Assembly (NCBI GenBank): GCA_030407315.1
Contig: JALQPE010002026.1
Span: 1 to 64,000 of the forward strand
Direction: 5' to 3'
Source: Asparagopsis taxiformis
Taxonomy: Eukaryota; Rhodophyta; Florideophyceae; Bonnemaisoniales; Bonnemaisoniaceae
DNA length: 64,000 nucleotides
The position numbers and the translations under genes are program-made. Positions 1-11,577 of the stretch are shown here, piece by piece. The notes below the pieces were generated by a model. It was not told where the DNA came from, searched no databases, and saw nothing but the letters and a program-made list of their open reading frames with translations. Position 1 is the stretch's first letter. Every line of letters begins with the position of its first letter.

Positions 1-578
1 AGTTATCATGATATTATTGGCTGTTTAAAAGGATTCCTCGTCCAGTTAATTTTCAGGGCGAGTCAGTGTCGGAATGCCATTGCCGTGATGACAAGGTGTC
101 ATATTTTAATCAGGTGCCCTACATAGACTTGGGTACATTCCATCACAATCATCATGTTCGTATCTGTATCATTTCCAACTGACAGGAATGATGTGTTGTT
201 TCGAGCCTGCATGCTGTTGCTGGAGCCCGTAATAAATCTAGATGTAATGAGTTGAACAATAAAATGCCGTCCGTTTCCATCCTCCATCCACAACACGCAA
301 CATGAAAAACCGATGCGTCCTCACGAGCACCATGCAAACTCGCTTTTGCATCATGCCTTGCACGTGCACACCACAGCCAGACTCGAGCAATTGAGACAAA
401 TCCATATATCTCCAAGCCGTCTACTTACGAATCGCGCCGTGACACACAATCGATTACCACCGATAACACACTGCTCTTGCACCGCCAGATGGTGCCATCC
501 TGTGCATCCCAAAACTTGTTCAATTGCACCGTGACACTCTCCAACCATCCTCCCCCTCAAACTTAAAGAATTGCCTAT
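1..578. other. No gene recognised
   Basis: AT-moderate sequence with only short overlapping open frames on both strands and no recognisable domain, repeat or RNA gene. Confidence 0.5.
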
Positions 579-2137
579 CTATTTGTCTGCATTCTTTTCA
601 ATGCAACTCAACATCACCCACCCCTTCGACGTTTTACACACTTGCATGCGCTTCACTCTTTCCCACTCTCGCATCATAATCGTCTCCACTGAAAATGCAA
701 CCACATCTAATACCTTTAGCACTTCTCCAACAACGGGAATAGACAATATCCAAACTTCACTCGACTCCATTCTGTACGCCGCTGAATAAATTGTGAATGA
801 CCCATCATCTTTACTTTGCCCTGATTCTCCATCATAACTAGTTACACCGTCCGATCCAGCCGACCTCCCCAGCTTTTTCTATTCATCATTCCGCCGAGAC
901 AACTCATCACTAGCATTGGTAATAATTTCTTCCATCCTTCTCACTGATTTGCTCTGACGAAACAATCGTTGTGCTCTCTGATTTGCGACCGTGTTAAACG
1001 CAGATTTTCGCGCCTCGCTAACTACAACCGCTGTAGCCGCCAGTGCTTAACAAGTCACAATAGTTGAAATTGATGTTCCAACTGCAGTAGATACAAGAGC
1101 ATCAGCTCCAACTAATGCTGCCCCTGTGATAATAGAACCTGCTCCTAACGGAGAAGTTGGGCTGGTGGACTTGTCTCCCGAAGAAAACGAAGATTACCTG
1201 TCCGAACTTTCGTAAATCTTCGTTTCAGCCCAAATGCCTTCTGCGTGGCGTAAGGAAACTTCATTTCTTAATTGCTCACGTTCCGTGTTATAGTCTGAAT
1301 CAACGTCATTCCCGACCGATCTTGGCGCCCTTGGCCTTTCCGTGTTGAGTAACCACGCCCAACTTTTGTAATTTTGCTTTGTCCAGAATGGCGATATTGT
1401 GCTTTGTCAGCCATAAAAGTTGTAGAACCTGTTTCGGAAACATCATTCGCACCTCTAGCGTTCAAAGCATCATCAATAGCAGCAGACTTCAACTCATGTG
1501 CCTTACCGACAAGTTTTAGCGCAGTAGCCTCCGCAATAGTAGCAAAGGCTGTGATTCCTGCAGTAGTCGCCAACCATAATTTCCCCAACAGCTAGCTGCT
1601 TGTCCCACGCAATTGCGAAGCAATGTTCAATATAGGTTGTCCGACTCGCCTCCTGCAACTGAAGAGTTTCCTTAGGCTACTTCCCTTTACAGTTTGTCAA
1701 TCAAATGCATCCAACGGAGACCATGTGTTTCTCGAGTTTAATCGCAGTGCTTCGCTGATTGCCTCCTTTGCTTTATTCAAACCAAGTTCCGAAAAGCGCT
1801 CACTGCCTGCCTTGATAGCGTTAACGGTGCCCCCCGAGACACTCACGATTAAATTCAACGCTGATTGCGCGGCTATTGACGCTGTTTCCCATGCACGCTC
1901 TACAGCACCTCGAGCAGCTACATAGTTTGCAGCAATCCGATTTCCGATGTGACTCTTCACTTTTGTCGGTGAATCGGAAGCTTTACCATCGCTTGGTTCT
2001 ACGGGATTTCTTATCGATGCCGGCCATTATGAATCATCAGTCATTTCATTTGAAGCTTGTGCGCGCTCATCGGATGACTCATTTTCGTGAGATGTGTTGG
2101 TGAGACTAGCATTTGCTGATGTACTACGTGGTTTCAT
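579..2137 (-). pseudogene. Decayed alanine-rich protein gene, unknown identity
   Basis: Reading the minus strand from an ATG at 2137 gives a Ser/Glu/Asp-rich N-terminus. It is followed by long Ala-rich amphipathic stretches (for example NRIAANYVAARGAVERAWET, then GAGSIITGAALVGADALVST) and a Lys/Arg/Glu-rich part. The frame is interrupted by several stops (one TAA shortly after the N-terminus, others near 1697 and 1060) and by at least two frame changes, so it cannot be translated as one protein. Composition suggests a helical, perhaps membrane- or lipid-associated protein, but I recognise no family. It has the same orientation as the ArgJ remnant upstream and the other minus-strand genes of the window. 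Introns could explain some breaks; decay seems more likely because the breaks lack splice consensus. Confidence 0.4.
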
Positions 2138-2739
2138 AAACTGAGAAAAAAGGAACGAATATTCGCTATATCCTCAAGCATGAGCCCAGAACCTCCACTT
2201 CTTGGATTAATCAATTGATGGCTATTGGGACTTTCTGACGGTTCAAGTTGCAACTTGGACCTTCTCATTCTGAGTCGAATGCAAATATCAACCAGCAACA
2301 GCATGCTGTTGAAAATGATGATGATAAAGATGGTGATGATGATCGCAATGCAGCTGCTTCGATGGGTTCAGGGAAGGGTATACCCTATACCATATATTTC
2401 ATATATGAAAGCTGCCCTGGCCGGCTTGGACGAACTCTGCGGTGAAGACCAATACGAAGAATAATTTAATTTCGACGACGTCAGAGCGGGAATGGGTGTA
2501 GCAGGACCCAGTCAAACTGCCTCATAAGGATTAGCAGCTGTAGGTCGTCGACGACCACTGATCAGTTGTTCAATTTTTGTTTGGATAGAGCACAAGTTGA
2601 TCCACACAGTAACTCAGTTGAATGGTTTCTAATCGTTTCCTTAGTTGTTTCGTAGCATGGGCTGTATCGTATGTGTATTTTCTCTACAACACAGCAGTAA
2701 CTGAGAACTAACTAAAAACTCATATCACATACTAGAACT

Positions 2740-3640
2740 CAGACACTGTGAACAGAGCTCTTCCAAGTCGTATACTCAGCATTAATCTTTACGTATTTGT
2801 TGGACAAATCGCATCCCCAAGCGACTCCTCGCCCCGTTCCATCTCCAACGTGGAAATCTATCACCACCGTATCACTGTCCGAAAGGTATCCATCTTTAGA
2901 TGCAGCAGCTTTCCCACCATGTACTTACTTGCCGCCTTCTCATCAAAGGGTAACGGGTTACCATCCTTCATTAACATGTAGTCACCCAATCGAATCTCCA
3001 AACGATTGACATCAAAATGAACACCAGCTCTGCCTGCAGGAACAGCAATCTGTCACCAATTCGGATCCATTCCAAAATCGCTGCCTTCGTCCGATTCGAT
3101 CCTGCAATTGTTTTCGCAGTGCTACGTGCGTCTGCATCATTCTCCGTTCCAGACACTCGCACCTCTCCGAGGACAGTTGCCTCTTCACCGTCCCGTGCGA
3201 TACTCTTCGCCAAATAAATCACAGTCTTCGTTAGCAAACCCTCCACTTCCTCAGTGTGCGGAGACAATTCTTCGTTTACAATACAATACAATACAATACA
3301 ATGGCAAGTAGTGCCGCTGGGTTGGTTAACCAATCCAGCGGTACTACTGGCCAGAGTACATATGACGTCATTCGTCGACTTATCTCCATCAACTGTGATT
3401 CAATTGAAAGACGTTTCTACGGCTCTATTCAGCATACGTTGCCAAATGTCTGTTCAAAATCAGCATCACAGGTGACAACGGCGAGCATCGTTACCATATT
3501 GGGATGAATCTTCCGGATCCCTTACACATACCACCGACAGTAATCATTGTACCATTCACGACATGCTCATATGCCACTTGTTTCATCTTGAGATCAGTGG
3601 TCATGATTGCCTATGCTGCATCTTTTCCGGCTTGTTTCGA
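2740..3640 (-). pseudogene. argJ: ArgJ (glutamate N-acetyltransferase / ornithine acetyltransferase) pseudogene
   Basis: ArgJ moves acetyl groups between N-acetylornithine and glutamate in arginine synthesis. On the minus strand the family order is visible in pieces. First comes an AIMTTD-like segment near 3600, then KGSG with an adjacent PNMVTMLA segment in another frame (the autocleavage region), then FN-stop-ITVDGDKSTND. Next are YLAKSIARDGEEATVLGEVR and DPNW followed by a TGA where the family has Gly-Arg, then GVHFDVNRLEIRLGDYMLMK and finally [18 protein letters not shown]. At least two single-base frame changes and several in-frame stops (TGA replacing Arg in FNRIT, TGA after DPNW) show that the copy is dead. 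A short AATAC microsatellite (about 3279-3300) sits inside it. The N-terminal part beyond 3640 is not recognisable and is replaced by palindromes. Confidence 0.75.
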
Positions 3641-3664
3641 ACCGCTTGCGATCTGGACAATTTT

Positions 3665-3774
3665 CAGAAGTGCGTCCCGCGGGACACACTTCTGATACGC
3701 GTATCAGTTCAATATCGAATCGCCGCCCAACGACTAGAGTGCCCGGGCACTCTAGTCTATGCTCGGCCGAGCAT
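3665..3774. repeat. Cluster of four (near-)perfect palindromes
   Basis: Four consecutive palindromes occur. 3665-3694 (30 bp, one mismatch) is centred on CCCGCGGG. 3692-3707 is CTGATACGCGTATCAG. 3732-3757 (26 bp, perfect) is centred on GCCCGGGC. 3759-3774 is ATGCTCGGCCGAGCAT. They lie just beyond the recognisable part of the ArgJ pseudogene. Each has different arms, so they are not copies of one repeat. Confidence 0.85.
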
Positions 3775-3870
3775 CGGCACATACATTGCTCTGCGGGGAA
3801 AGAGCTGCAGTAGTTGCTGGACTTCCCTCGGGTGACGGTAACACACTATGAACTGGTGCGCGAGGACGGG

Positions 3871-4075
3871 TTTTCAGGACAAGCTGTTGGAACTGTAATT
3901 ACTCTATTTTCTTACAGCAAAGTCATCGTTAAGGCGGATTTTCTTTTTCAGGACAAGCTGTCAGAACTGTAAGTACTCTGTTTTCTTACAGCAAAGTCAT
4001 CGTTAAGGCGGATTTGCTTTCTCAGGACAAGCTGTCGGAACTGCTATTCAGTTTTCTTACAGCAAAGGCAGTTTA
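3871..4075 (+). repeat. Tandem repeat, about 75-bp unit, 2.7 copies
   Basis: The unit begins with TCAGGACAAGCTGT and contains CTTACAGCAAAGTCATCGTT. Starts are near 3874, 3950 and 4023. The second half of the unit is one arm of the 39-bp palindrome that recurs over 4.1-7.2 kb. Confidence 0.75.
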
Positions 4076-4084
4076 CCCCGGTTG

Positions 4085-4123
4085 CTTACAGCAAAGTCAT
4101 CGTAACGATGACTTTGCTGTAAG
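4085..4123. repeat. 39-bp palindrome of the TTACAGCAAAGTCATCG family
   Basis: The arm CTTACAGCAAAGTCATCG is followed after a short centre by its exact reverse complement. The same hairpin recurs near 5830, 5968, 6751, 6865, 7008 and 7119, alternating with GGTAAAC/GTTTACC flanks. Confidence 0.85.
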
Positions 4124-4189
4124 AAACCATGGTAAACCAACTTCTCTGTAAGCATATGAGAGGGACTGATGTTTCTCACTCGGGAAGAA

Positions 4190-5000
4190 GAAGGAGACGA
4201 TTTCGGACCTCGCGAAAAGGCTGCAAAGTGGTCTGAAAGGGTTGGGTGGTTCTAGGGAGCACTAAAACTTGTTTAATTGCACTCAAGCTTTCTCGCTTGC
4301 GTGGAAGGGCTGGTATAATTCATCGATTTTTGGTCATCAGATTCTCACAACTGGAGATGTGATGGTCAAAATGGAACTTTGTCCGAATGATGTGCAAGGG
4401 TCTGTAAGGGTTGGAGTGGGTCTAGGGAGTACGGAAAAGTGTTCGATGAGTTCGTAAAGCTGCTTGCTTGCGCATTAGGGCTGACAGAATGCATCGAGTT
4501 TTGGTCACCAGATTCCCACAACTGGAGATGTGATGGCCAAAATTGAACTTTGTCGGAACGAAGTGCAAGTGGTCTGGGAGGGTTGGGGTGGGTCTGGGGG
4601 AGTACTGTAACGGGTTTTATTCGCCCTGAAAGCTGGTGGCTTGCGAGGTAGAGCTTCCGGAGTTCACTAATTTTTGGTCACCAGATTCTCACAACTGGAG
4701 ATGTGATGGCCAAAATTGAACTTTGTCGGAACAAAGTGTAAGTGATCCGTAAGGGCTGGAGTGGCTCTAGGGAGTACGGAAAAGTGTTTTATGTGTCCGT
4801 AAAGCTGCTGAATTGCGTGGTAGGGATTCCAGAATGAATCGACTTTTGGTCACCAGACTCCCACAACTGGAGATGTGATAGCCAAATTGAACTTTGTAAG
4901 AACGAAGTGCAAGTGTTCTGGATGCCTTCAAGTGGCCTGGAAGCGTACTCTGGACAAGTTTTCGGACCTTGAAGAGGCTCAACTGCACAATGCTGATATT
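4190..5000. repeat. Satellite array, about 172-bp unit
   Basis: The landmark CAACTGGAGATGTGAT recurs near 4349, 4520, 4693 and 4865, a period of 171-173 bp. Diverged half units lie on both sides. No coding potential is seen. Confidence 0.85.
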
Positions 5001-5114
5001 GAAATGAAACATTCATATATATAGTCCATTTTTAACTAGAACTGCTGGAATGGATTGCGTAGCCTATAGAGGAGCAATGTAGTTATATAATAGAGCTAGA
5101 AGCATGCCTCAACA

Positions 5115-5789
5115 ACCTATCTCTCATGTCTCTAGTTCTCCTTCATCATTCCAGTCTCCCTTCCTGTGACGCACCGCGCCTCTGGTGTCACTTCACACGC
5201 CCCTCCTGTGCATTAAATACCTGTCTACCACTTCCGTATTCTACTCATACCACCACCTTCATTTTACCCCATGCCTACCATCCTATCCTTTACCTTCTGT
5301 CCTTCAGTCCTAGGCTAACCTACTTCATAACCATCGATGTAAGGTGAATATCTAGATTCCTACCTACTTGAGAGTATAGTTTATTATAACGGGAAACGGA
5401 CGGTTTTGTATAGTCAATGTGCTACACAGCACCAGGAGTAGATTTTGCGCACCGATAATCTATGCTTGATATTGGAGAGACCGGCTTCTTGTAGCCTCGT
5501 AAAATGTGCAGGTAGTACCTTTCCAGAGGTCCTGGAGGTGTTCACACCAACTCTAGTCCATTTTAACGAGTTTGAATTTCGACCGCCAGAATCTCTGTCG
5601 TGAGAAAATGGTGGTCGAAATTTACCGTGCTGCTCTCCCAATACTGAACTTTTTAGGTAGTTCAGACCGGGTGAACAAGACACAGATTGCTCTTCAAAGC
5701 CGCCCGAAGCCGTCGAAACCATCCTTCCACAATGTTCCCGACTTCAAAATTCCTATCTCACCCTTCCCAAAGTGAGAGAGGGACCAAGG
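5115..5789. repeat. Direct repeat, copy 1 (about 670 bp)
   Basis: Matches 6052-6715 in order and orientation, with diverged stretches. Landmarks are CTCTCATGTCTCT at the start, CAGCACCAGGA-TAGA in the middle and TCACCCTTCCCAA at the end. A MITE-like inverted-repeat element lies between the two copies. Confidence 0.7.
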
Positions 5790-6052
5790 TACCAGACGCT
5801 TACAGCTGAGGCAGTTTACCAGGGATGCTTACAGCAAAGTCATCGTTACGATGACTTTGCTGTAAGAAAAAAAACATTACAGTGGGCGAAGGATTTTACC
5901 AGGTGAAAAAATCACCAAGAATTTTTTTACGGGTAAAAAACCGTGGCTACTGTAATGAAACGTTTTCTTACAGCAAAGTCATCGTAACGATGACTTTGCT
6001 GTCAGCACCCGCGGTAAACTGCCTCAGCTGTAAGCGGTCTGGCTTCACCCTC
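5790..6052. mobile_element. MITE-like inverted-repeat element, about 260 bp
   Basis: The ends are inverted repeats: CTTACAGCTGAGGCAGTTTA at the left and the complementary TAAACTGCCTCAGCTGTAAG at the right, extending to CCAGAC/GTCTGG at the very ends. Inside each end is the 39-bp TTACAGCAAAGTCATCG hairpin. The centre holds a second inverted repeat built on TTACCxGGTAAAAA. There is no ORF. It looks like a foldback MITE with nested stems. Confidence 0.7.
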
Positions 6053-6717
6053 TCTCTCATGTCTCTTGTCTTCCTTCATCCCAGCCTATCCCAACCTCCC
6101 TTCTATGTCGACTCCGGTGTCACTCCAGCCAACCCTTCAGTGAGTGCAATCCTTCTCTACCACCGCCATAATCTACTCATACTATCCCCTTCATGTTGCT
6201 GCATACCTACCCTCCCATCCTTCCTGATTTTCCTACAATCCTAGGCTAGCCTACTTACCAACTATGTTGGTATTGAAGGCAGCTAGATTCCTAGTAACTC
6301 AAATCTATAGTCTGCTAAAAAGGGCGATTTGGTGTGGTCACTGTGCCACACGGCACCAGGAATAGAATCTGGCCACGGATACTCTATGCTTGATCTCAGA
6401 GAGAACAGCTGCGCCAATGCTCCGAAAACGTGCTGTCAGTACCTTTCCAGACGTCGTGGAGGTGCTCATGCCAGCTCTAGTTCATTTTAGGGAGGTTGAG
6501 TTTCGACAATCAGAATTTCACTCTTGAGGAAATTGTGTTTGAAATTTTGTGCACTCCTCCCGCCGTACCAGGCAGGGCACCCAGCCCAGACTGGGTTAGC
6601 ACGACGCAGAGTGCTCCCCAACACCGCTAACAACCGTCTAAACCATCCCTCTGCCATGTTTTACGGCTTCACAATTCCTTGCTCACCCTTCCCAAGGTGA
6701 GGGAGGGACCAAGCTCC
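6052..6717. repeat. Direct repeat, copy 2 (about 670 bp)
   Basis: Diverged second copy of the segment at 5115-5789, with the same order of landmarks. No gene is seen. Confidence 0.7.
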
Positions 6718-7190
6718 CAGCCGCTTACAGCTGAGGCAGTTTACCAGGGATGCTTACAGAAAAGTCATCGTTACGATGACTTTGCTGTAAGAAAATAAAT
6801 CATTACAGCAGCCATGATTTTTTACCCGGTAAAAAAATTCTTGGCCACTGTAATTGAAACGCTTTCTTACAGCAAAGTCATCGTAACGATGACTTTGCTG
6901 TAAGAAAAATAAATCATTACAGCAGCCACGATTTTTCACCCGGTAAAAATTCTTGCTGATTTTTTACCCGGTAAAATTTTTTGGCCACTGCAATGGAAAC
7001 GTTTCCTTACAGCAAAGTCATCGTTACGATGACTTTGCTGTAATAAAATAAATCATTACAGCTGCCATGATTTTTTTACCCGGTAAAAAATTCCTGGCCA
7101 CTGTAATGGAAACGCTTTCTTACAGCAAAGTCATCGTAACGATGACTTTGCTGTAAGAATCCCCGGTAAACGGCTTCCGCTGTAAGGGGC
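6718..7190. mobile_element. Compound palindromic MITE-like element
   Basis: It begins with CCGCTTACAGCTGAGGCAGT, as at 5790, and ends with the inverted counterpart near 7165-7190 (GGTAAACGGC-TCCGCTGTAA). In between are four TTACAGCAAAGTCATCG hairpins alternating with ACCCGGTAAAAA stems. It looks like the element at 5790 amplified internally. The sequence just right of it (7200-7250) is an inverted copy of the segment near 5755 and 6680. Confidence 0.65.
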
Positions 7191-7605
7191 TGAGAGTTCC
7201 GTCCCCCTCCCACCTAGGGAAGGGTGAGCAAGGAATTGGGAAGTCAGGAACATGGCTCAGCAGAACGTTTGTACGGCTGTGAGTGGCTTCCAGGAGCATT
7301 CTGTGTCATGTGTTATCTCAGCAACGTCTCTTATAGTCGAACCTCACCGGTTGTCAAGGTCTAAAACTAGTCCCCCCTACGGTCTAGCTAGTGAAATCAT
7401 GTAAATTTGTAGACTAATACAAAAAAGTAGCAATCAATAGGCTTAGTAGCACTAAACTATGACATGAAGGTCAGATGTATAGATGAAAATAGAAAGGTGG
7501 GCTAAGCGAATAATGTTGAGATGAGAAAGACAGAACTTCATAGCAGGGAACAATAGCATAGGTTTTAATACTTCTCGTATGCTATCTATTGCTCCTGTCA
7601 TACTT
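7191..7605. other. Gene-free spacer, 3' flank of the dioxygenase relic
   Basis: No ORF. TATGCTATCTATT near 7578 matches the 3' flank of the related 1216-aa gene (near 56208), which supports homology of the two genes beyond their coding ends. Confidence 0.5.
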
Positions 7606-9711
7606 TTAATATTCGACGGTGTGGATGTGGTCCGTGAGGACGTCCTTCTCCGTCTTCAAGTAGATGTGGCCGCGCGTGGGCAGACCATAGACTAAATTCT
7701 GCTCCCACAGGAAGATCTCCTCACCTGAAGCCGACCCCGTAATGGTAAAGGTCACCGCGATCAACTAAGACGGAATAGGGTGGCACATAAAAGTGGTTAA
7801 CGGGAACCTTCCACATGTCGGCGTCCGTATGGACCAGGCATACATGACTATAAGGTGCAGCTACTATAAAGAACCCATCGGCTCCGCTCGACATCATGAA
7901 ATAGGATGGGGATTGGGTAGGTCCGACTCCTCAAAATTGGGATACTCAGAAGTCCGTGTGCCCATCCTGGTCCGCAGCCCCATCTGTTTTAAGAAGCAGC
8001 CGTAATCCTGTCTTCGGGAAAAAGACAGGATCCTCACCCTCCATTCCCAACTTCAAGAAATCCGCACAAACACCAAGAGCAAGCTCTGCCACCAACTTGT
8101 TCCTGTACATATCCAAATTCCCCTCCTCCAGCTTGTCGCACAATTCACACCGCGGCAGGGGGAGTCGCCCACGACCACCATCTATGCGGTCCTTCGCAGC
8201 ACCCACGTTGTGGATGAAATGCCACGGCGAAGGATCAAAACCGGGCTTGGCGAAATCTGGGGGCTCGTCCTGTGGTTTCCTGTCTTCATAATCAGAATCA
8301 GACTGCTGGGAGGGTTTCTGTGGCTTTTCAACCTCCTCAACCAGCGGGAACTGCCGAGAAAAGTGACTGAAGAGGTCATGCGTCGCACTACCAGCCGTGG
8401 ACGACTGCAAGAGGCCTTCCACAACAACCACCCCCATGTTGTCCACCAACGCCGCTTCACCGCAAAGTACTATTCCACCACCGAGTCCTCAGCACCTGGC
8501 GATGCAGCTGCCAGGAATGCTGCCGCCTTTATTTCCGCCCGCACCGTCTCTACCGTTGTAATTTCCATGTAGTACTTCATCGGGCTACCAGACGCAATTG
8601 CGCTGGGGAGAACGGCGGCCACATTCTCATCGACGACACTGTCGGGAATAGGATTTTCATGGGCGTCGTCGAACTGGAGAATCGGCTCCCGAGAACGTCC
8701 TCTGGAAGCCGACTTGGATTTCTTTGACGACGACTTTGATGAAGTCTCACTGAGCTTCCTCTTTTTGGTAGAGGGCTCGGGCGTCGCAGAAGCGGTTTCC
8801 CAGTTGCGCTTCCCGAGGATGGAGCTTTTACCCGCATCCTTGGGTGCGCTCTCCAGCTCGACGACCTGAACAGGGCTCGCACCACCCGCCGTCGCTGTTC
8901 CACCACGACCGGAACGACTCTCTTTCAGGCAGGTACTCCTTTTGGGCATCACTTTCCCAGAAGTTTCCACTCTGGACGATGCAGACACGACAGGGGTAGT
9001 GGCAGAAACAGAGGCAGCCTCGGAATAGCTGGAAGAATCTAATTGAGGTGGTACTACCTCAATTGGATTCTTCAAAGGCAAAGGAATGGAGGATGAAGGG
9101 ATGGTCAGGGAAATGGAAATGGAAGGGGAAGGGTTGGCGGAATCATGACCACATGTGACTGGGAGCGCAGCATGTGGGATGTGTGGGTCCACCACGTAAA
9201 ATTGTTTCCGCATTTACATGTCGCGGTAGCCAGTTACGCGCAGGAGCATTTTCCTGGCGTCCTTTCAAAACACAGACTTCCGTTTGGGAAAGATGTTCTC
9301 AAACTTGGAGCCATTGAGAGGGCCTTCCTTGGGATGTAAGTCCGCTCAGAACCCCTTCTTGGGCACCATCAGCGCAAAAACTTCGACAACGCGTGAGTGA
9401 ATGTCGAAGCTCTTGCTCGGGTCACCCACGCTGGGAATGGAGCCATCCAGCATCCTCAACACATCCGAAACGTTCCAATACTCGGCCACCTCCTTCACGT
9501 ACCCGAAGATTTCCAACAAACCAGCAATCCATTCCTGCCCAATGGTACCAACCGAGTTCGGTTTCAGCCCGGCCCACCAACGGCTACAAGTGTAGTACGC
9601 CGTCATCTCGAGGTTGACACAATTTTGGACGTCCGGAGCACCCCTAAACGATCCGTTGAACAACAATTTCACCGTACACCCAGCCAGATTCTCCGTCGAA
9701 GAGAACTGCAC
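7606..9711 (-). pseudogene. Decayed paralog of the ParB/zinc-finger/dioxygenase gene
   Basis: The C-terminal half is a 2-oxoglutarate/Fe(II) dioxygenase core like the one in the gene at 56216-59866. The minus strand encodes VDNMGVVVVEGLL, then FPKTGLRLLLK...GHTDF (the HxD metal pair), then VPPYSVLVDRGDLYHYGVGF (distal His). In a shifted frame there follows GLPTRGHIYLKT and a stop at 7606-7608. The corresponding intact motifs are RTGLRMLL...PHLDF, IPPFSVFVSRGDLEHAGPGW and GMPYGHHIRVHT. Upstream are a Ser/Lys/Arg-rich linker with a KKRK nuclear-localisation-like cluster (8470-9213) and a helical region (9346-9711) aligning loosely with residues 270-345 of the intact protein. Two in-frame TGA codons follow HTDF, and a one-base shift follows GVGF, so it is broken. 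No ParB motif or zinc finger is recognisable. Confidence 0.7.
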
Positions 9712-10834
9712 GAACTCTGGCCTGTTCGGAATAGTTTTCTGCAGCCAAATCCGTTTTCAAGAATTGCTCCATCGTTGCAGACTTCTTCAACCACTAGCCA
9801 ACGACCTCTGATATTCACTTTGCGAGGTTCAACTTGCACTTCAGACGAACTATACTGGGCAATATTGATGCATGTCTCGCTTGCTGAAGGAGATTTACTC
9901 TTTTCCGCTACTTCTCCGCTATAGTGCAGAATTATATTTCTCCGCCACTAAATTCGACCATTACGAAACCTTTCCTGGCTTTCATTCGATCCAATGAACT
10001 GTTTCACCACAATGATTTGTCCTATGCTCATTACTTTATGCACAATGATTGCTATTTCATCCGGGCTCGACCTACTCAATATCGTTTTGCTATCTTGTAT
10101 CGCATTCCCTAAACACCAGCCTGGCCAAGACGTATCCACTTCCGTTTGTTACGCAGTGATGCTCTAAGCACTAATACTGAATCTGATTTTCTCATGCACG
10201 TAGTTCCTACTCGTATACTCTACCATATTCTCGGCCCTATTCACAAGGTGAAAACACGATGTCTCGTTGAATCGTACTCGGTGTGATATCTTAAATTAGG
10301 ATACATTTATATATTGCAATGCAGACTCACTGCTCGCTTGCAACATGAAAATTATAAAAATTCTTCGACACTGCTGTTTCCTAACCGCCACCATCCACGT
10401 GGCCCGCTTTGACTGCCTGCCAAGTGTACTCGGAGCATACAATGACGTTATCGATATATACCATCCACATCATCACTGGAAGCGCGGACTCCTCGTCCAG
10501 GAAAGTGCGCCATTTTTCTTACTCTTCACCTCCGCCTGTCCTGTAGGCCCCATATGCTAGTGTTTTTCCTATATTTCTGTAGTGATGACGTCATTCTAGA
10601 CAATAAAAGACGGTAGAAGATACGATAATGTGCGCCTCCTCTGCCAGATCATGTGCTTCCAAGCGTAATTCGCAGCCTAGGTATCGTTTTTCTGGGCCTC
10701 CCATCGCACCGCTCCGTTTCAAATTCATCCCTCTATTGTTCTCCTACACGTCTTTTCCGCCCGCAGAGTGCTACTGAAACGACAGATTCTGGAAATCCCT
10801 CTTTCCATCTCCATATCCGTCGGAAAAAAAGCAT
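9712..10834. other. No gene recognised; possible extension of the relic
   Basis: The minus strand between about 9712 and 10139 reads in long blocks (for example SIGQIIVVKQFIGSNESQER), which may be the eroded N-terminal part of the dioxygenase relic. I cannot align it. The rest is featureless. Confidence 0.3.
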
Positions 10835-10882
10835 CAGTAATTATAATTACTGCTCCGGAAGCGTATACGCTTCCGGAGCAGT
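10835..10882. repeat. Two overlapping perfect palindromes (18 bp and 34 bp)
   Basis: 10835-10852 is CAGTAATTATAATTACTG. 10849-10882 is a perfect 34-bp palindrome centred on GCGTATACGC with outer arms ACTGCTCCGGAA/TTCCGGAGCAGT. They share the four bases ACTG. Confidence 0.9.
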
Positions 10883-11509
10883 GTACATGGTACGTCACCA
10901 CATTTCACGCCACTAACCCATTATTCTATTCGTTTTCTCAAGTTTCCAGTCGGTGAGTTTTCCAATTCTCCTTTCGTTCACCTTTCTCTCTCACTCCTCC
11001 ATTTTTGTTGCTCTGCCTGTGAGTACAGATTTCGATTTGGGATGCAATGGTATTCGTTAAGGTACGTTAGTCTCCTGGTAACCATCAGTTTCCCACTCCA
11101 ATTCAACGTCACTAACTTGTTTCCTTTCACTACATCTGTTTTTTTCTCTTTCTCTTCATTTCCTAGCTTATTCATGCAGCGCAATCAGTTGATAGATTTG
11201 TAGACTTTCTGGTACTTTTAGTTTTACTCTTCATAATAGTGTTGGTTGTAGTAGCAGTTCTAGCATAGGGATATTTTACTCTCAATGTATCCTGCGCAAA
11301 TAAACAAATCCAGAGTGAAGCTTCCCATATTGCACCCTCTTAGATTGCTACCTATCCTACCGCTTGCACTTCTCTCTAGCTCATAGTCACTACGAAATAA
11401 AAATTCCTAGCCGTACAATTGTGACCATTCTCACGTAGATACCATCCATCACCCATCCTCGTAGCACTAGAACTGCCTCCCTCTACCCCAAAAAGATGCC
11501 CACAACAGC
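10883..11509. other. No gene recognised
   Basis: AT-rich sequence without long frames, repeats or RNA signals that I can name. Confidence 0.4.
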
Positions 11510-11577
11510 ATGACGCTCCATCTCATCCACCACTCCCAGACACTGAATTTTACTATATCAGGACACTACTTTTACTG

